Below, in pieces: positions 38,396 through 47,039 of a DNA stretch of 64,000 nt. The notes beneath the pieces are model-generated. The model did no database searches. It was not told the origin of the DNA and was given only the letters and a program-made list of their open reading frames with translations. The position numbers and the translations under genes are program-made. This DNA is from Caryophanales bacterium (GTDB lineage Bacteria > Bacillota > Bacilli > JARBTR01), in NCBI GenBank assembly GCA_029240105.1, contig JARBTR010000004.1, positions 142,620-206,619 of the forward strand, written 5' to 3'. Position 1 is the first letter of the stretch. Every line of letters begins with the position of its first letter.

Positions 38396-38986
38396 ATGGA
38401 ATTTGAACAACTTTCTGATGAACAACTAATTCAGAAAATTGCAGACGGAGAAAACATACTGTTTCGTGAATTGATATCAAGGTACCAATCAAAAGTGTAT
38501 GCAGTAGCTTTTAAAGTTGCCAATCATCCAAAGGATGCAGAGGATGTTGCTCAAGAGGTGTTCATACAGATTTTTCGCTCACTCTCGCAATTTAAAGGGG
38601 ATTCTGCCTTTTCCACCTGGATATATCGGATCACAATGAACAAGGCACTTGATCTTAAACGAAAACAGTCGAGGTCGCCTTCTTTTGAATTTGATGTGCC
38701 AATAGAAATTCCGACTCATCGCACGCCCGAGACTGAACTTTTACAGAAGGAAGAACAGGAACTTGCGAGGCGTTACCTCGACCAGCTAGCTGAGAATTAC
38801 CGGGAAGTGGTTGTGCTTTACTATTTTCATCAACTAAGTTATACGGAAATTGCAACTCGACTGGATATTGCTATCAAAACAGTTGAATCCAGGCTCTATC
38901 GAGCCAAGCAAATGATACGACAAAAAAATCTCGAGACGAAGCATCAATCAAAGGAGGAGCCAAAACATGCTACATTTATCAGATAA
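38396..38986 (+). CDS. ECF sigma factor (SigW-like)
   Basis: A 196-residue extracytoplasmic-function sigma factor. Region 2 is seen as LFRELISRYQSKVYAVAFKV, then KDAEDVAQEVFIQIFRSL and STWIYRITMNKALD. Region 4 is YREVVVLYYFHQLSYTEIA with a helix-turn-helix ending ESRLYRAKQMIRQ. The next gene overlaps it by 20 bases and encodes a zinc-type anti-sigma factor, followed by two membrane proteins of the LiaF type, so the operon probably responds to cell-envelope stress. GAGAGGTG precedes the ATG. I do not give it a sig name because several ECF factors share this layout. Confidence 0.93.
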   Translation: MEFEQLSDEQLIQKIADGENILFRELISRYQSKVYAVAFKVANHPKDAEDVAQEVFIQIFRSLSQFKGDSAFSTWIYRITMNKALDLKRKQSRSPSFEFDVPIEIPTHRTPETELLQKEEQELARRYLDQLAENYREVVVLYYFHQLSYTEIATRLDIAIKTVESRLYRAKQMIRQKNLETKHQSKEEPKHATFIR

Positions 38987-39476
38987 CGAACTTATAAACT
39001 ACATTAGCGGCAAACTCTCGGACGATTGGAACAAACGAATCGAGCATCATTTAGCTACATGTAATGAATGTCGAGAAACTGCTTTTTTTCTGCAGGAAAT
39101 GAATAATGAATGGGAGAACCCATCAAACAATACAATCTTAGATTTCACAGATCATGTTATGAATCAAATTCAAACAGAAATTCCGTTACAAGAAATTAAA
39201 GACTTTCCGTCTAAGATTGTAGAAATTCAGAAAGTAAAACCAAATAAAAACTTGAAATATTTGCATTTTGGACTAGCTGCAGCAGCCATGATTCTATTTT
39301 CTCAAGTTGGTTTAGGGGATTTAGTCAAAGAAAAAACAGTAACTTTTGTTAACTCCTCATCTAAAAAGATGAATCAAGCAACAGTTTCATTTACAAAAGG
39401 GGTACAAACCGTAAATAAATTAACTGAAAAACAATTAAACAAAATGGAGGATTTAAAATATGAGAAAACCAAGTAG
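38967..39476 (+). CDS. Zinc-finger anti-sigma factor
   Basis: A 169-residue single-pass membrane protein. The N-terminal cytoplasmic anti-sigma domain carries the zinc motif HHLATCNEC (His-x3-Cys-x2-Cys, near residues 28-36) preceded by LSDNELINYISGKL. A membrane helix lies at about 95-112 (FGLAAAAMILFSQVGLGDL), and the C-terminal part is outside and lysine-rich. Such proteins hold the sigma factor until regulated proteolysis releases it. It overlaps the sigma gene upstream and the next membrane gene by 17 bases, so the operon is translated as a unit. Confidence 0.92.
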   Translation: MLHLSDNELINYISGKLSDDWNKRIEHHLATCNECRETAFFLQEMNNEWENPSNNTILDFTDHVMNQIQTEIPLQEIKDFPSKIVEIQKVKPNKNLKYLHFGLAAAAMILFSQVGLGDLVKEKTVTFVNSSSKKMNQATVSFTKGVQTVNKLTEKQLNKMEDLKYEKTK

Positions 39477-39993
39477 ATGGATTTATATATTTGGATTTTT
39501 ACCAGGTCTTGGACAAATGATGTTAGGGCTAATGAATCGTGGGCTGCAATTCATGTTCATTTTTTGGGGATTAATCTTTTTAGCTTCAAACAGCATTGAA
39601 TCATTTATGGTATTTTTGCCATTACTCGTTTTCTATGCGTATTACGATGCTTTGCAACGCTATCGTGAAATTTTAGAAACGGGTACTGCATCAGACACAA
39701 AGTTATTCCAATGGAGTTTATTTCATGAGAAGAAAAAATGGGTTGGTTGGGGTCTAATTATTTTTGGAGGATTTAGTTTTATTCAACTAATTATTGAGAG
39801 TCTTCCATCGAGTATTAGAGATTATATTCCTTATAACTTTATTGAACAGTTTGTTATCATCATAGCTTTAATTGGATTAGGATATAAACTTCTGCGTGGT
39901 GAAAAGGAAAATCAAGTTCCTAACAGTTCTAACCACATAACTCCTTCAGCTGATATAACTACTAGCAATTCATCAGAAAGCGGTGAAAAATAA
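39460..39993 (+). CDS. Multi-pass membrane protein of the sigma operon
   Basis: A 177-residue protein with about four membrane segments (residues 8-24, 28-62, 95-115 and 125-147) and a polar Ser/Asn-rich C-terminal tail (about 150-177). The N-terminal PGLGQMMLGLMNRGLQFM stretch resembles TM2-type membrane domains. It overlaps the anti-sigma gene at its start and the LiaF-like gene at its stop (TAATG). It may modulate the signal to the anti-sigma factor or be an effector of the stress response; no direct evidence separates these. Confidence 0.82.
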   Translation: MRKPSRWIYIFGFLPGLGQMMLGLMNRGLQFMFIFWGLIFLASNSIESFMVFLPLLVFYAYYDALQRYREILETGTASDTKLFQWSLFHEKKKWVGWGLIIFGGFSFIQLIIESLPSSIRDYIPYNFIEQFVIIIALIGLGYKLLRGEKENQVPNSSNHITPSADITTSNSSESGEK

Positions 39994-41003
39994 TGCGTAC
40001 TTGGAAAGTTGGTTCTATTACTTGTGGTGTTTTGTTAATTGCAATCGGGGTACTATGGTTCTTACAAAATTTTATTGACATACCATTTATTGAAATCCTA
40101 TTAAATACTTGGCCACTAGTCTGTATTTTTATTGGAGCTGAAATACTATTTTTACATTTTAGGAACAAAGAAGAAAAACTTCGTGTTCACTGGCTTGCAA
40201 TTGTTTTGCTTGTATTCATCGGTCTTTCATCTATGACTTTCAGTTTAGGGAAAGTATTTTTGGATGAACTACAATTTAGTTTTAACTCTAAAACATTGGA
40301 ATTAAACGAAAAAATAAACTTAGATTCTGCAAAAGATATTTCAGTCGATATCGATAATTATGATATTTCGATTATCGGCGACGACACAGACGAAGTCACA
40401 CTTACAGGAAAAATAGAAGGACATGTTAAATCAAAAGAAATTTTAGAAGAAAGATTTGAAAAGAAATTAACGTTGAAACATGTAGGAGATACCATTTTCG
40501 TAGAATTAAATAATGACTGGGATGACTTTGGTGAATTTACAAATTTCAACGGGAAGATCTTTTTATCCGTTCCAAAAGAAATAGCAATGAATGTTACAAC
40601 AAAAGGCGGTAAGATCACTTTATCAAATTTGAATGGTACTGTTTCGGCGGATTCTAACTGGGGTGCCATTACAGTTTCAAAATTTACTGGAGCTTTAAGA
40701 TTGAAAACGGATAACGGAAGTATTGATATAAAAGATAGCCTTTTAAATGAAAATTCAACGATAAATGTTGAAAATGGCCAAGTATCTTGGAATCTACTGG
40801 ATGATCAGACTGGTGATATCAAAGCATCAACAAAATACGGTGATATACAAGGAAACATAGGGTGGACTTTTAAAAGCATTGATAATAAAAACGAAGAAGA
40901 ACCTAATTCAAAAGATGCCACTGCAAAAATCGGAGATAATGCAACTGGAAGCCCTGCTATCATGATAACTTCTGAAAACGGTCTTATTCAAATTATGAAA
41001 TAA
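39993..41003 (+). CDS. LiaF/YvlB-like membrane protein with DUF4097 beta-helix domain
   Basis: A 336-residue protein. The N-terminal part has about three to four membrane helices (residues 7-27, 35-52 and 67-87) of the LiaI/LiaF transmembrane type (GVLLIAIGVLWFLQNF). The rest (about 110-336) is a DUF4097-type repetitive beta structure: KGGKITLSNLNGTVSADSNW, then GAITVSKFTGALRLKTDNGS. LiaF-like proteins sense or repress envelope-stress signalling. As the last gene of a sigma/anti-sigma operon it may be a sensor or a feedback component. A bidirectional terminator follows. Confidence 0.88.
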   Translation: MRTWKVGSITCGVLLIAIGVLWFLQNFIDIPFIEILLNTWPLVCIFIGAEILFLHFRNKEEKLRVHWLAIVLLVFIGLSSMTFSLGKVFLDELQFSFNSKTLELNEKINLDSAKDISVDIDNYDISIIGDDTDEVTLTGKIEGHVKSKEILEERFEKKLTLKHVGDTIFVELNNDWDDFGEFTNFNGKIFLSVPKEIAMNVTTKGGKITLSNLNGTVSADSNWGAITVSKFTGALRLKTDNGSIDIKDSLLNENSTINVENGQVSWNLLDDQTGDIKASTKYGDIQGNIGWTFKSIDNKNEEEPNSKDATAKIGDNATGSPAIMITSENGLIQIMK

Positions 41004-41041
41004 ATTAAATATTATTAAGTAAACAGAGAAGTAAGTATATA

Positions 41042-41080
41042 AAAAAATGTAACCATAGATTTTCTAAGGTTACATTTTTT
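41042..41080 (+). terminator. Bidirectional terminator
   Basis: AAAAAATGTAACC (41042-41054) pairs with GGTTACATTTTTT (41068-41080). It serves the LiaF-like gene (plus) and cysK (minus). Confidence 0.9.
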
Positions 41081-41130
41081 TATAATTTTTAATTAAGAAA
41101 AAACGGAATACTCATGAGGGAAAAGAACGA

Positions 41131-42057
41131 TTAAAAGTCAAACAATGGAGTTGAAAGATAACGTTCACCATTTGATGGAACGACTGCCAGTACTTTTTTA
41201 CCTTTTCCAAGTTGTTTTGCTACACGAAGTGCCGCTTCTATAGACGCACCAGAAGAAATACCTACTAAAATCCCTTCTTCTTTTGCAACACGACGCGCCA
41301 TTTCGAATGCCTCATCATTTGAAATTTGAATGATCTCATCATATATTCTTGTATTTAAAATGGAAGGTACAAATCCTGCACCAATTCCTTGTATTTTATG
41401 AGGTCCTTTTGAACCACCAGATAAAACAGGTGAGTCTGAAGGCTCAACTGCTACAATTTTAATTCCTTTAAAGTTCTCACGAAGTACCTCTCCGGCACCA
41501 GTAATTGTTCCTCCTGTGCCTACACCTGCAACGAAAGCATCTAGACCAATATCCCCAAATGCAGAAACAATTTCAGGGCCTGTTGTATTACGATGGATTT
41601 CAGGGTTTGCTAAGTTATTAAATTGTTGAGGCATAAAATATCCATTTTCTTGAGCTAGTTCTGTAGCGCGAGCAATTGCCCCACCCATACCATCTGGTCC
41701 AGGTGTTAAGACTAACTCAGCTCCATATGCTTTCATCAAGTTACGACGTTCGATACTCATTGTTTCTGGCATTACTAGAATGGCTTTGTATCCTTTAGCC
41801 GCTGCAACCATAGAAAGGCCAATTCCTGTATTCCCACTGGTTGGTTCAACTATCGTTCCACCTGGTTTTAAACGTCCTTCTTTTTCAGCCGCCTCTACCA
41901 TTGCAAGAGCAATACGATCCTTTACGCTACTACCTGGGTTTTGATATTCCAATTTTACGTAAATTTCAGCCAAATCTTCTCCTGGAATGTTGTTTAACTT
42001 GACAATAGGTGTTTTTCCAATCAATTCTGTAACATTTTGATAAATCATTTCTTTCAC
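41131..42057 (-). CDS. cysK: Cysteine synthase A
   Basis: A 308-residue PLP enzyme (O-acetylserine sulfhydrylase) that makes cysteine from O-acetylserine and sulfide. The Schiff-base lysine is in [11 protein letters not shown] (near 43), the substrate loop in [11 protein letters not shown] and the phosphate-binding glycines in [10 protein letters not shown]. It is complete and has normal family length. It is last in the tcyABC-cysK operon, so cystine uptake and cysteine synthesis are controlled together, probably by the divergent Rrf2 regulator. It may be a second copy besides the usual one near ftsH, which is outside the window. Confidence 0.95.
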   Translation of the reverse strand: MKEMIYQNVTELIGKTPIVKLNNIPGEDLAEIYVKLEYQNPGSSVKDRIALAMVEAAEKEGRLKPGGTIVEPTSGNTGIGLSMVAAAKGYKAILVMPETMSIERRNLMKAYGAELVLTPGPDGMGGAIARATELAQENGYFMPQQFNNLANPEIHRNTTGPEIVSAFGDIGLDAFVAGVGTGGTITGAGEVLRENFKGIKIVAVEPSDSPVLSGGSKGPHKIQGIGAGFVPSILNTRIYDEIIQISNDEAFEMARRVAKEEGILVGISSGASIEAALRVAKQLGKGKKVLAVVPSNGERYLSTPLFDF

Positions 42058-42074
42058 CTCATAATAATATTTAT

Positions 42075-42818
42075 TTAATGGTTAATACGATTTAAAAATT
42101 GTTTAAGTCTTGGGTTATTAGAGTGGTTAAATAATTCTGATGGATTTCCTTGGTCCACAATTTCACCCTTATCCATAAATAGTACATGATCTGCAACTTC
42201 TTGAGCAAATTTCATTTCATGTGTCACGATGATTTGTGTAATCCCTGTTTTTGCTAAGTCTTTGATAACATTCAGAACTTCCCCAACCAATTCTGGGTCT
42301 AAAGCAGATGTTGGTTCATCATATAGGAGAACATCTGGTTTTAGTGCCATACCTCGTGCAATTGCAACCCTTTGTTGTTGCCCACCAGAAAGTTGGTGCG
42401 GATATTTATCCTTCTGATCAACTAATCCTACCATTTCCAAATGAGCAATAGCAGCTTGTTGAGCCATAATTTTATTTCTTTTTTGAACAGTTATTATACC
42501 CTCTTTTATATTTTCTTCAACTGTTAAATGAGGAAAAAGGTTAAAAGATTGAAAGATCATCCCTGTCCTACGACGTAATTCAAGTTTTTTATTGGTCTTT
42601 AATTTATGCTCTTTACTAAAAGTTAGCGTTTCATTGTCATATGATATTTCTCCAAAATCAGGAACCTCCAAAAGATTTAAACATCTTAACAATGTTGATT
42701 TCCCCGAACCTGAAGATCCAATAATAACGGTTGTTTTTCCTTTTTCAAAAGTGGCATTAACATTATTTAATGCTTTAAAATCACCAAAGCTTTTTTCTAT
42801 ATTTTTTATAGTAAACAT
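42075..42818 (-). CDS. tcyC: L-cystine ABC transporter ATPase
   Basis: A 247-residue ATPase of the polar amino acid family: Walker [10 protein letters not shown] (near 33), Q-loop [10 protein letters not shown], signature [12 protein letters not shown], Walker [13 protein letters not shown] and the switch VTHEMKFA. It sits between the permease gene and cysK (17-base gap). The cystine assignment rests on operon context with cysK and an Rrf2 regulator and on general similarity to TcyC; another sulfur-containing amino acid is possible. Confidence 0.88.
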   Translation of the reverse strand: MFTIKNIEKSFGDFKALNNVNATFEKGKTTVIIGSSGSGKSTLLRCLNLLEVPDFGEISYDNETLTFSKEHKLKTNKKLELRRRTGMIFQSFNLFPHLTVEENIKEGIITVQKRNKIMAQQAAIAHLEMVGLVDQKDKYPHQLSGGQQQRVAIARGMALKPDVLLYDEPTSALDPELVGEVLNVIKDLAKTGITQIIVTHEMKFAQEVADHVLFMDKGEIVDQGNPSELFNHSNNPRLKQFLNRINH

Positions 42819-42831
42819 AATATGGTCCTCT

Positions 42832-43509
42832 TTAAGCCAGTTTGTTATCGTAAAATCTTTCTAATTTACCTTGGAAGTAAGTTAAAACTGTACAAAAAAT
42901 TAGATAAATAAATGCAACTTCGATATATAACCATAGCGGTTCAAAAGTTACAGCTGCAATTTGCTGACCCTTTTGAAACATTTCAGTTAATGTAATGGTT
43001 GCAGCAAGTGAAGTGTCTTTAACAAGGCTTATAAAAGAATTACTAAGAGGTGGAATTGCAACACGAAATGCTTGCGGTAATACAATTCTCCGCATTGCTT
43101 GTGAACTTGTCATACCAATAGAATAAGCAGCATCCCACTGACCTTTTTTTATTGATAAAATAGCAGCTCGAACAACCTCAGAGCAATATGCACCAACATT
43201 TAAAGTAAAACCTATTACTGCCGCATGAAAAGGGGGTAACAAGATTCCTAGACTAGGTAGACCATAAAATAAGATAAATAATTGTACCAGTAAAGGAGTA
43301 CCACGAAAAATCCAAATATACAACTTCGCAATTTCATTAAGCAATCGAATAGGAGATATACGTGCTAGAGCAACCAAAAATGCTAAAATTAGTCCAAGTG
43401 CAAAGCTGATTAAAGTAAGAGGGATTGTAAATTTCAATCCCGCTTGTAAAATCGGTATAAATGAATCACTTAAAATAGTTGAAATACGTTCAAATCTTAA
43501 TTCTGTCAT
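42832..43509 (-). CDS. tcyB: L-cystine ABC transporter permease
   Basis: A permease of about 225 residues with five membrane segments and the coupling loop DAAYSIGMTSSQAMRRIVLP (about 135-155). The ATG at 43509 has GGAGC seven bases upstream. An in-frame TTG at 43536 overlaps a stem-loop and is less likely. Family length for TcyB is close to 230. It is followed by the ATPase gene after 13 bases. Confidence 0.88.
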   Translation of the reverse strand: MTELRFERISTILSDSFIPILQAGLKFTIPLTLISFALGLILAFLVALARISPIRLLNEIAKLYIWIFRGTPLLVQLFILFYGLPSLGILLPPFHAAVIGFTLNVGAYCSEVVRAAILSIKKGQWDAAYSIGMTSSQAMRRIVLPQAFRVAIPPLSNSFISLVKDTSLAATITLTEMFQKGQQIAAVTFEPLWLYIEVAFIYLIFCTVLTYFQGKLERFYDNKLA

Positions 43510-43530
43510 TTCCTTGCTCCATAAACCATA

Positions 43531-43556
43531 TGCCAACCCCTAAGAAGAGGTTGGCA
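43531..43556 (-). other. Stem-loop between tcyA and tcyB
   Basis: TGCCAACC (43531-43538) pairs with GGTTGGCA (43549-43556). There is no strong T-run, so it is more likely an mRNA-stabilising or partial attenuator hairpin that raises binding-protein levels over permease. Confidence 0.65.
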
Positions 43557-43569
43557 CGGTTCTTATATT

Positions 43570-44352
43570 TTATTTTGAAACATCCGTGTCAAACCATTTT
43601 TTTGAAATAGATAAATATGTTCCATCAGATTTCATATCAGATAATGCTTTATTTACCTTTTCAATTAATTCATCATTTCCTTTACGGAAAATCAATCCAC
43701 TCTCTGATGCATTTGGTTCTGTGTAAGCAATTTTTACAGCTAATTCAGGACGTTGCTTTTTTAGATCAAAGAAAGTAATACTGTCATTAAGTGTTGCATC
43801 TACACGCTTTGAAGTAATCAAGTCAATCGCCTGACTAAAGCCATCCACTGTTGTCATTTCTGCACCATTTTCTACTGCGATATCATGGTAATTACTTGTT
43901 GCAGAAGAGGCAACCTTTTTACCTTTAAGATCAGCTAAACTCTTAATTGAGTTGTTATCTTCTCCTACGATAATTACTGCTTTTGAAGCAATGTATGGAT
44001 CAGAAAAACTATATTTCTCTTGTCTCTCTGGAGTAATTCCTACCTGGTTTGCAACAACATCATATCGTTTGCTATCAAGGCCAGCAATCAATCCATCCCA
44101 CTTTGATTCAACAAATGTTACCTTCATGTCTAATCTTTTAAAAACTTCTTTCGCGATCTCTACATCAAATCCAGTCAATTTACCTTCTTTATCATGGAAT
44201 GTAAACGGAGGATAAGTTCCTTCAGTTCCAATTGTAATTGTTTTTGGTTCTTCTTTAGTCGTCTTTTCTTCATTTGACTTCTTTTCAGTTCCACATGCTG
44301 CTAACGAAACCATCGATAACATTAGTAAACCAATTAATAACCATTTTTTCAT
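43570..44352 (-). CDS. tcyA: L-cystine-binding lipoprotein
   Basis: A 260-residue extracellular binding lipoprotein. The signal peptide MKKWLLIGLLMLSMVSLAAC ends in lipobox SLAAC, with the cysteine at residue 20. A Lys/Glu-rich linker follows, then the family 3 solute-binding domain: IGTEGTYPPFTFHDKEGKLT, GFDVEIAKEVFKRL, PERQEKYSFSDPY. It is the first gene of the operon, with AAAGGAG ribosome site, a near-consensus promoter and a palindrome between promoter and gene. The cystine substrate is inferred from context. Confidence 0.9.
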   Translation of the reverse strand: MKKWLLIGLLMLSMVSLAACGTEKKSNEEKTTKEEPKTITIGTEGTYPPFTFHDKEGKLTGFDVEIAKEVFKRLDMKVTFVESKWDGLIAGLDSKRYDVVANQVGITPERQEKYSFSDPYIASKAVIIVGEDNNSIKSLADLKGKKVASSATSNYHDIAVENGAEMTTVDGFSQAIDLITSKRVDATLNDSITFFDLKKQRPELAVKIAYTEPNASESGLIFRKGNDELIEKVNKALSDMKSDGTYLSISKKWFDTDVSK

Positions 44353-44374
44353 TTTGAAAGCTCCTTTTTGCTTT

Positions 44375-44399
44375 AAAACATATTATTCATATATGTTTT
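44375..44399. promoter_or_regulatory. Predicted Rrf2 operator in the tcyA leader
   Basis: AAAACATAT (44375-44383), seven bases, ATATGTTTT (44391-44399): a perfect inverted repeat just downstream of the tcyA -10 box. It shares ACATA-N9-TATGT with the site at 44510-44532. Confidence 0.65.
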
Positions 44400-44409
44400 G
44401 AATGTTTTT

Positions 44410-44438
44410 ATTTTACATAATTTTTTTATTACTGTCAA
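44410..44438 (-). promoter_or_regulatory. Sigma-A promoter of tcyABC-cysK
   Basis: TTGACA (44438-44433), a 17-base spacer and TAAAAT (44415-44410) on the minus strand: a nearly perfect promoter about 58 bases before the tcyA ATG. Confidence 0.85.
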
Positions 44439-44478
44439 TCCAAAATTAGTATTTTTATTAGGTTTTACAAGGTAACAT

Positions 44479-44507
44479 TTGACAAACTTTAGAGTTTAGA
44501 ATATTTT
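44479..44507 (+). promoter_or_regulatory. Sigma-A promoter of the Rrf2 regulator gene
   Basis: TTGACA (44479-44484), 17 bases, TATTTT (44502-44507), about 38 bases before the start codon. Confidence 0.75.
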
Positions 44508-44509
44508 TA

Positions 44510-44532
44510 TTACATACTAATTAAGTATGTAA
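44510..44532. promoter_or_regulatory. Predicted autoregulatory Rrf2 operator
   Basis: TTACATACT (44510-44518) and AGTATGTAA (44524-44532) form a perfect 9-bp inverted repeat around a five-base centre. It begins three bases after the -10 box and covers the start site, so binding should block the regulator's own transcription. Confidence 0.7.
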
Positions 44533-44544
44533 AAGGGTGGTTTT

Positions 44545-44991
44545 ATGAAAATATCAGCAAAAGGACGTTACGCACTAACTTCAATGATCTATATTGCACA
44601 AAATTCAGATAAGGGTCAGCATTTCACCCTTGTTAGTATTTCCGAAAATTTAGGAATATCTAAATTGTATTTAGAACAAGTTTTTAACTTATTAAAAAAA
44701 GGAAATCTTGTAAATTCAATTAAAGGTGCTCAAGGAGGGTATCGTTTATCTAGAGATCCGAAATTAATTTCTGTATATGACATTTTATTTGAATTTGAAC
44801 AATCTTTATTTGAGTTAGCAGAGAAGACAGTTTCAGATAAACATCCTGAAATAGACAATGCTCTTAGATTAACTGTTTTTGAACCAATTGACATAACAAT
44901 CAAAGAGCAATTTAAAGGCATTACATTGCATGACTTGGTCATAGCTGCAGAAAAAAGTAAGAAGAATGACATTTTCATGTACTATATTTAA
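44545..44991 (+). CDS. Rrf2-family regulator, CymR-like
   Basis: A 148-residue winged-helix repressor. The family N-terminus MKISAKGRYALTSMIYIA is followed by the recognition region SISENLGISKLYLEQVFNLL and the wing GAQGGYRLSR. There are no cysteines, so it cannot hold an iron-sulfur cluster as IscR or NsrR do. This matches CymR, which in Bacillus controls cysteine metabolism and is modulated by CysK. It is divergent from tcyABC-cysK, with one matching palindrome before each gene. Whether it is CymR itself or a local paralogue cannot be settled, so no symbol is given. Confidence 0.9.
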   Translation: MKISAKGRYALTSMIYIAQNSDKGQHFTLVSISENLGISKLYLEQVFNLLKKGNLVNSIKGAQGGYRLSRDPKLISVYDILFEFEQSLFELAEKTVSDKHPEIDNALRLTVFEPIDITIKEQFKGITLHDLVIAAEKSKKNDIFMYYI

Positions 44992-45053
44992 TAGATCTAT
45001 TTTTCTTGATAAATTTGATTTTTAATGTAGCTATTTAAAATGGTGGATTTAAA

Positions 45054-45114
45054 AAAAGAACTGCATTTCGCTAAATTTTGATTTTTATCAAAATTTGTGA
45101 AATGCAGTTCTTTT
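45054..45114 (+). terminator. Long bidirectional terminator
   Basis: AAAAGAACTGCATTTC pairs with GAAATGCAGTTCTTTT, with an inner AAATTTTGAT/ATCAAAATTT stem. It separates the Rrf2 gene from the convergent rluD-like gene. Confidence 0.92.
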
Positions 45115-45159
45115 AATCACCTTTATTAACCAATGGAAAATACCTTCTTAACAAAGAAT

Positions 45160-46062
45160 TTAGTTCAAATTTCCCTCTACTACTTTTTTCATATCACTTG
45201 GCAAATCTAAGCAAAATTCAATCACTTGATTGCTAATTGGATGCGTGAAGGAAACAAAGCAGCAATGTAACGCTTGTCGTTTGATACGTTCTTCTGTTCC
45301 ACCATATAAAGAATCCCCTAAAAGTGGATGCCCTATATGGGACATGTGAACACGAATTTGATGAGTGCGTCCAGTTTTCAATTTTAGCTCGACATGTGAG
45401 AAACATTTAAAAACAGAGATCGTCGAATATTCTGTATAGGCATATTGCCCATCTTCTCGAACCTCCCGTTCAATTATACTATCTGAGTTTCTACCAATAG
45501 GAGCTTCAATAAACCCATTCCCTTGCAAAATTCCATGAATCAGAGCTTGATATTTTCGATTCACAAGACCCATTTTTTGATCTTCAGACAGTAGATGATG
45601 TACGTATCTGTGTTTTGCTATCAAAACCAGACCAGATGTGTCACGATCAAGTCTTGTAACGACATGAACTGTTGACTGCAATCCCATATTTTGATAATGA
45701 TTCAAAAGTGCATTTGCTAAACTACCTGTGGGATGTTCCCGTGACGGAATTGTATTCATGCCCGGTGGTTTATTTACTATTAAAACGGATTCATCTTCAA
45801 AAACAATGTTCAACGGAATGTTTTCTGCCAGCATTGACTTACTTATTTCCTCTGAGGGAAAAACAACTGATACGCTATCAAATTGGGAAAGACTATATCT
45901 AACGGTAACCTCCTGCTTATTAACAAAAATTTTACCGCCATGAAACTTTATATCTGTTAAAGAGGATTTTGAAATTCTTTTCTCTTTTAAAAATTCACGA
46001 AGGACTTTTCCTTCATCCTCTTTATCTGCTACCCAATTCAACTCAAATACTGACATAATCAT
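45160..46062 (-). CDS. RluA-family 23S/tRNA pseudouridine synthase (YjbO-like)
   Basis: A 300-residue enzyme that isomerises uridine in rRNA or tRNA. The catalytic aspartate lies in VVTRLDRDTSGLVLIAK (near 142), with GRTHQIRVHMSHIGHPLLGD further on. An S4-like N-terminal region (REFLKEKRISKSSLTDIKFH) binds RNA. It corresponds to yjbO of B. subtilis, the last gene of the relQ-nadK-rluA cluster, which is kept here. The exact uridine modified is not known from sequence. AAGGG precedes the ATG. Confidence 0.92.
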   Translation of the reverse strand: MIMSVFELNWVADKEDEGKVLREFLKEKRISKSSLTDIKFHGGKIFVNKQEVTVRYSLSQFDSVSVVFPSEEISKSMLAENIPLNIVFEDESVLIVNKPPGMNTIPSREHPTGSLANALLNHYQNMGLQSTVHVVTRLDRDTSGLVLIAKHRYVHHLLSEDQKMGLVNRKYQALIHGILQGNGFIEAPIGRNSDSIIEREVREDGQYAYTEYSTISVFKCFSHVELKLKTGRTHQIRVHMSHIGHPLLGDSLYGGTEERIKRQALHCCFVSFTHPISNQVIEFCLDLPSDMKKVVEGNLN

Positions 46063-46113
46063 ACTACCCTTTGAATTATTTAAATCAAATCTATATGCGA
46101 ACCCAGGTAGTAC

Positions 46114-46911
46114 CTAGTCTGTAATAAACGATTCTTTTACACGTTTCCAAAAAGGATGAGGTCTAAAACGAGCAAAACGAATTGTTTTTTCACTGACACG
46201 GAACTCAACCGAGCGCACACCCGAATGAAAAACATGTAAATGATCTACAGTCATATTAAATTCATTCTTGTTAATTGGCTTCAGTACACATGGTTGATGT
46301 TTCGGAATAACAAGTGACGAGCCTATTGTTCGATAAACACGATTGTTTATAGATGCCATTTCAGCCATCTGCATAGCCGAAATTGTCGGATGCAAAATTG
46401 CGCCACCCAGTGACTTATTGTAGGCTGTACTACCCGAAGGGGTAGAAAAACAAAGACCATCTCCTCGGAATGTTTCGAAAAGGGTATTTTGCACTTCTAC
46501 ATCTACAACCATTGTGTTACCAACCGAAGACTTAATCGTTGCCTCATTTAAAGCTACGTACTTCATTTCGCGTGAAGCATCCAAATACGAAACCGAAACA
46601 TCCAAAAGTGGATATTCCACAACCTGTAAGTGATCATTAATAATCGCATTTACCAATTTGTCGATCTCATCAACAGTCCAGTCAGCATAGAAACCTAGAT
46701 GTCCCGTATGAATTCCGACAAAAGCTACCTTATCTAATTTTGATTTAAAGCGATGAAAAGCGTAAAGCAAAGTGCCATCACCGCCAACTGTAATCACAAA
46801 GTCTGGTATTTCTTCTTCATACAGTAGACCCATTTTTTCCATTTTAAAACGAACTTCTTGAGCTGTTTCTTTAGAATGGTCATCCGCCCTTGAAATTACC
46901 GTAAATTTCAT
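46114..46911 (-). CDS. nadK: NAD kinase
   Basis: A 265-residue enzyme that phosphorylates NAD to NADP. The catalytic [11 protein letters not shown] loop (near 44) and the NAD-binding [17 protein letters not shown] block (near 148) are complete. Length and order match nadF (yjbN, ppnKA) of B. subtilis, lying between relQ and the pseudouridine synthase gene. The 128-base gap from relQ has no strong terminator, so the cluster is probably one transcript. Confidence 0.96.
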   Translation of the reverse strand: MKFTVISRADDHSKETAQEVRFKMEKMGLLYEEEIPDFVITVGGDGTLLYAFHRFKSKLDKVAFVGIHTGHLGFYADWTVDEIDKLVNAIINDHLQVVEYPLLDVSVSYLDASREMKYVALNEATIKSSVGNTMVVDVEVQNTLFETFRGDGLCFSTPSGSTAYNKSLGGAILHPTISAMQMAEMASINNRVYRTIGSSLVIPKHQPCVLKPINKNEFNMTVDHLHVFHSGVRSVEFRVSEKTIRFARFRPHPFWKRVKESFITD

Positions 46912-47039
46912 AGTATTTCCAACTTTCTAAACTCTTATACCTAAATTTTGAAAATATTTTATTTTTTTAAAAATAGGAATCAGTTTTCACAAGTACTATC
47001 TCTTTTATAAGCTTTTTAAATATTAAAGCACTAACATTT

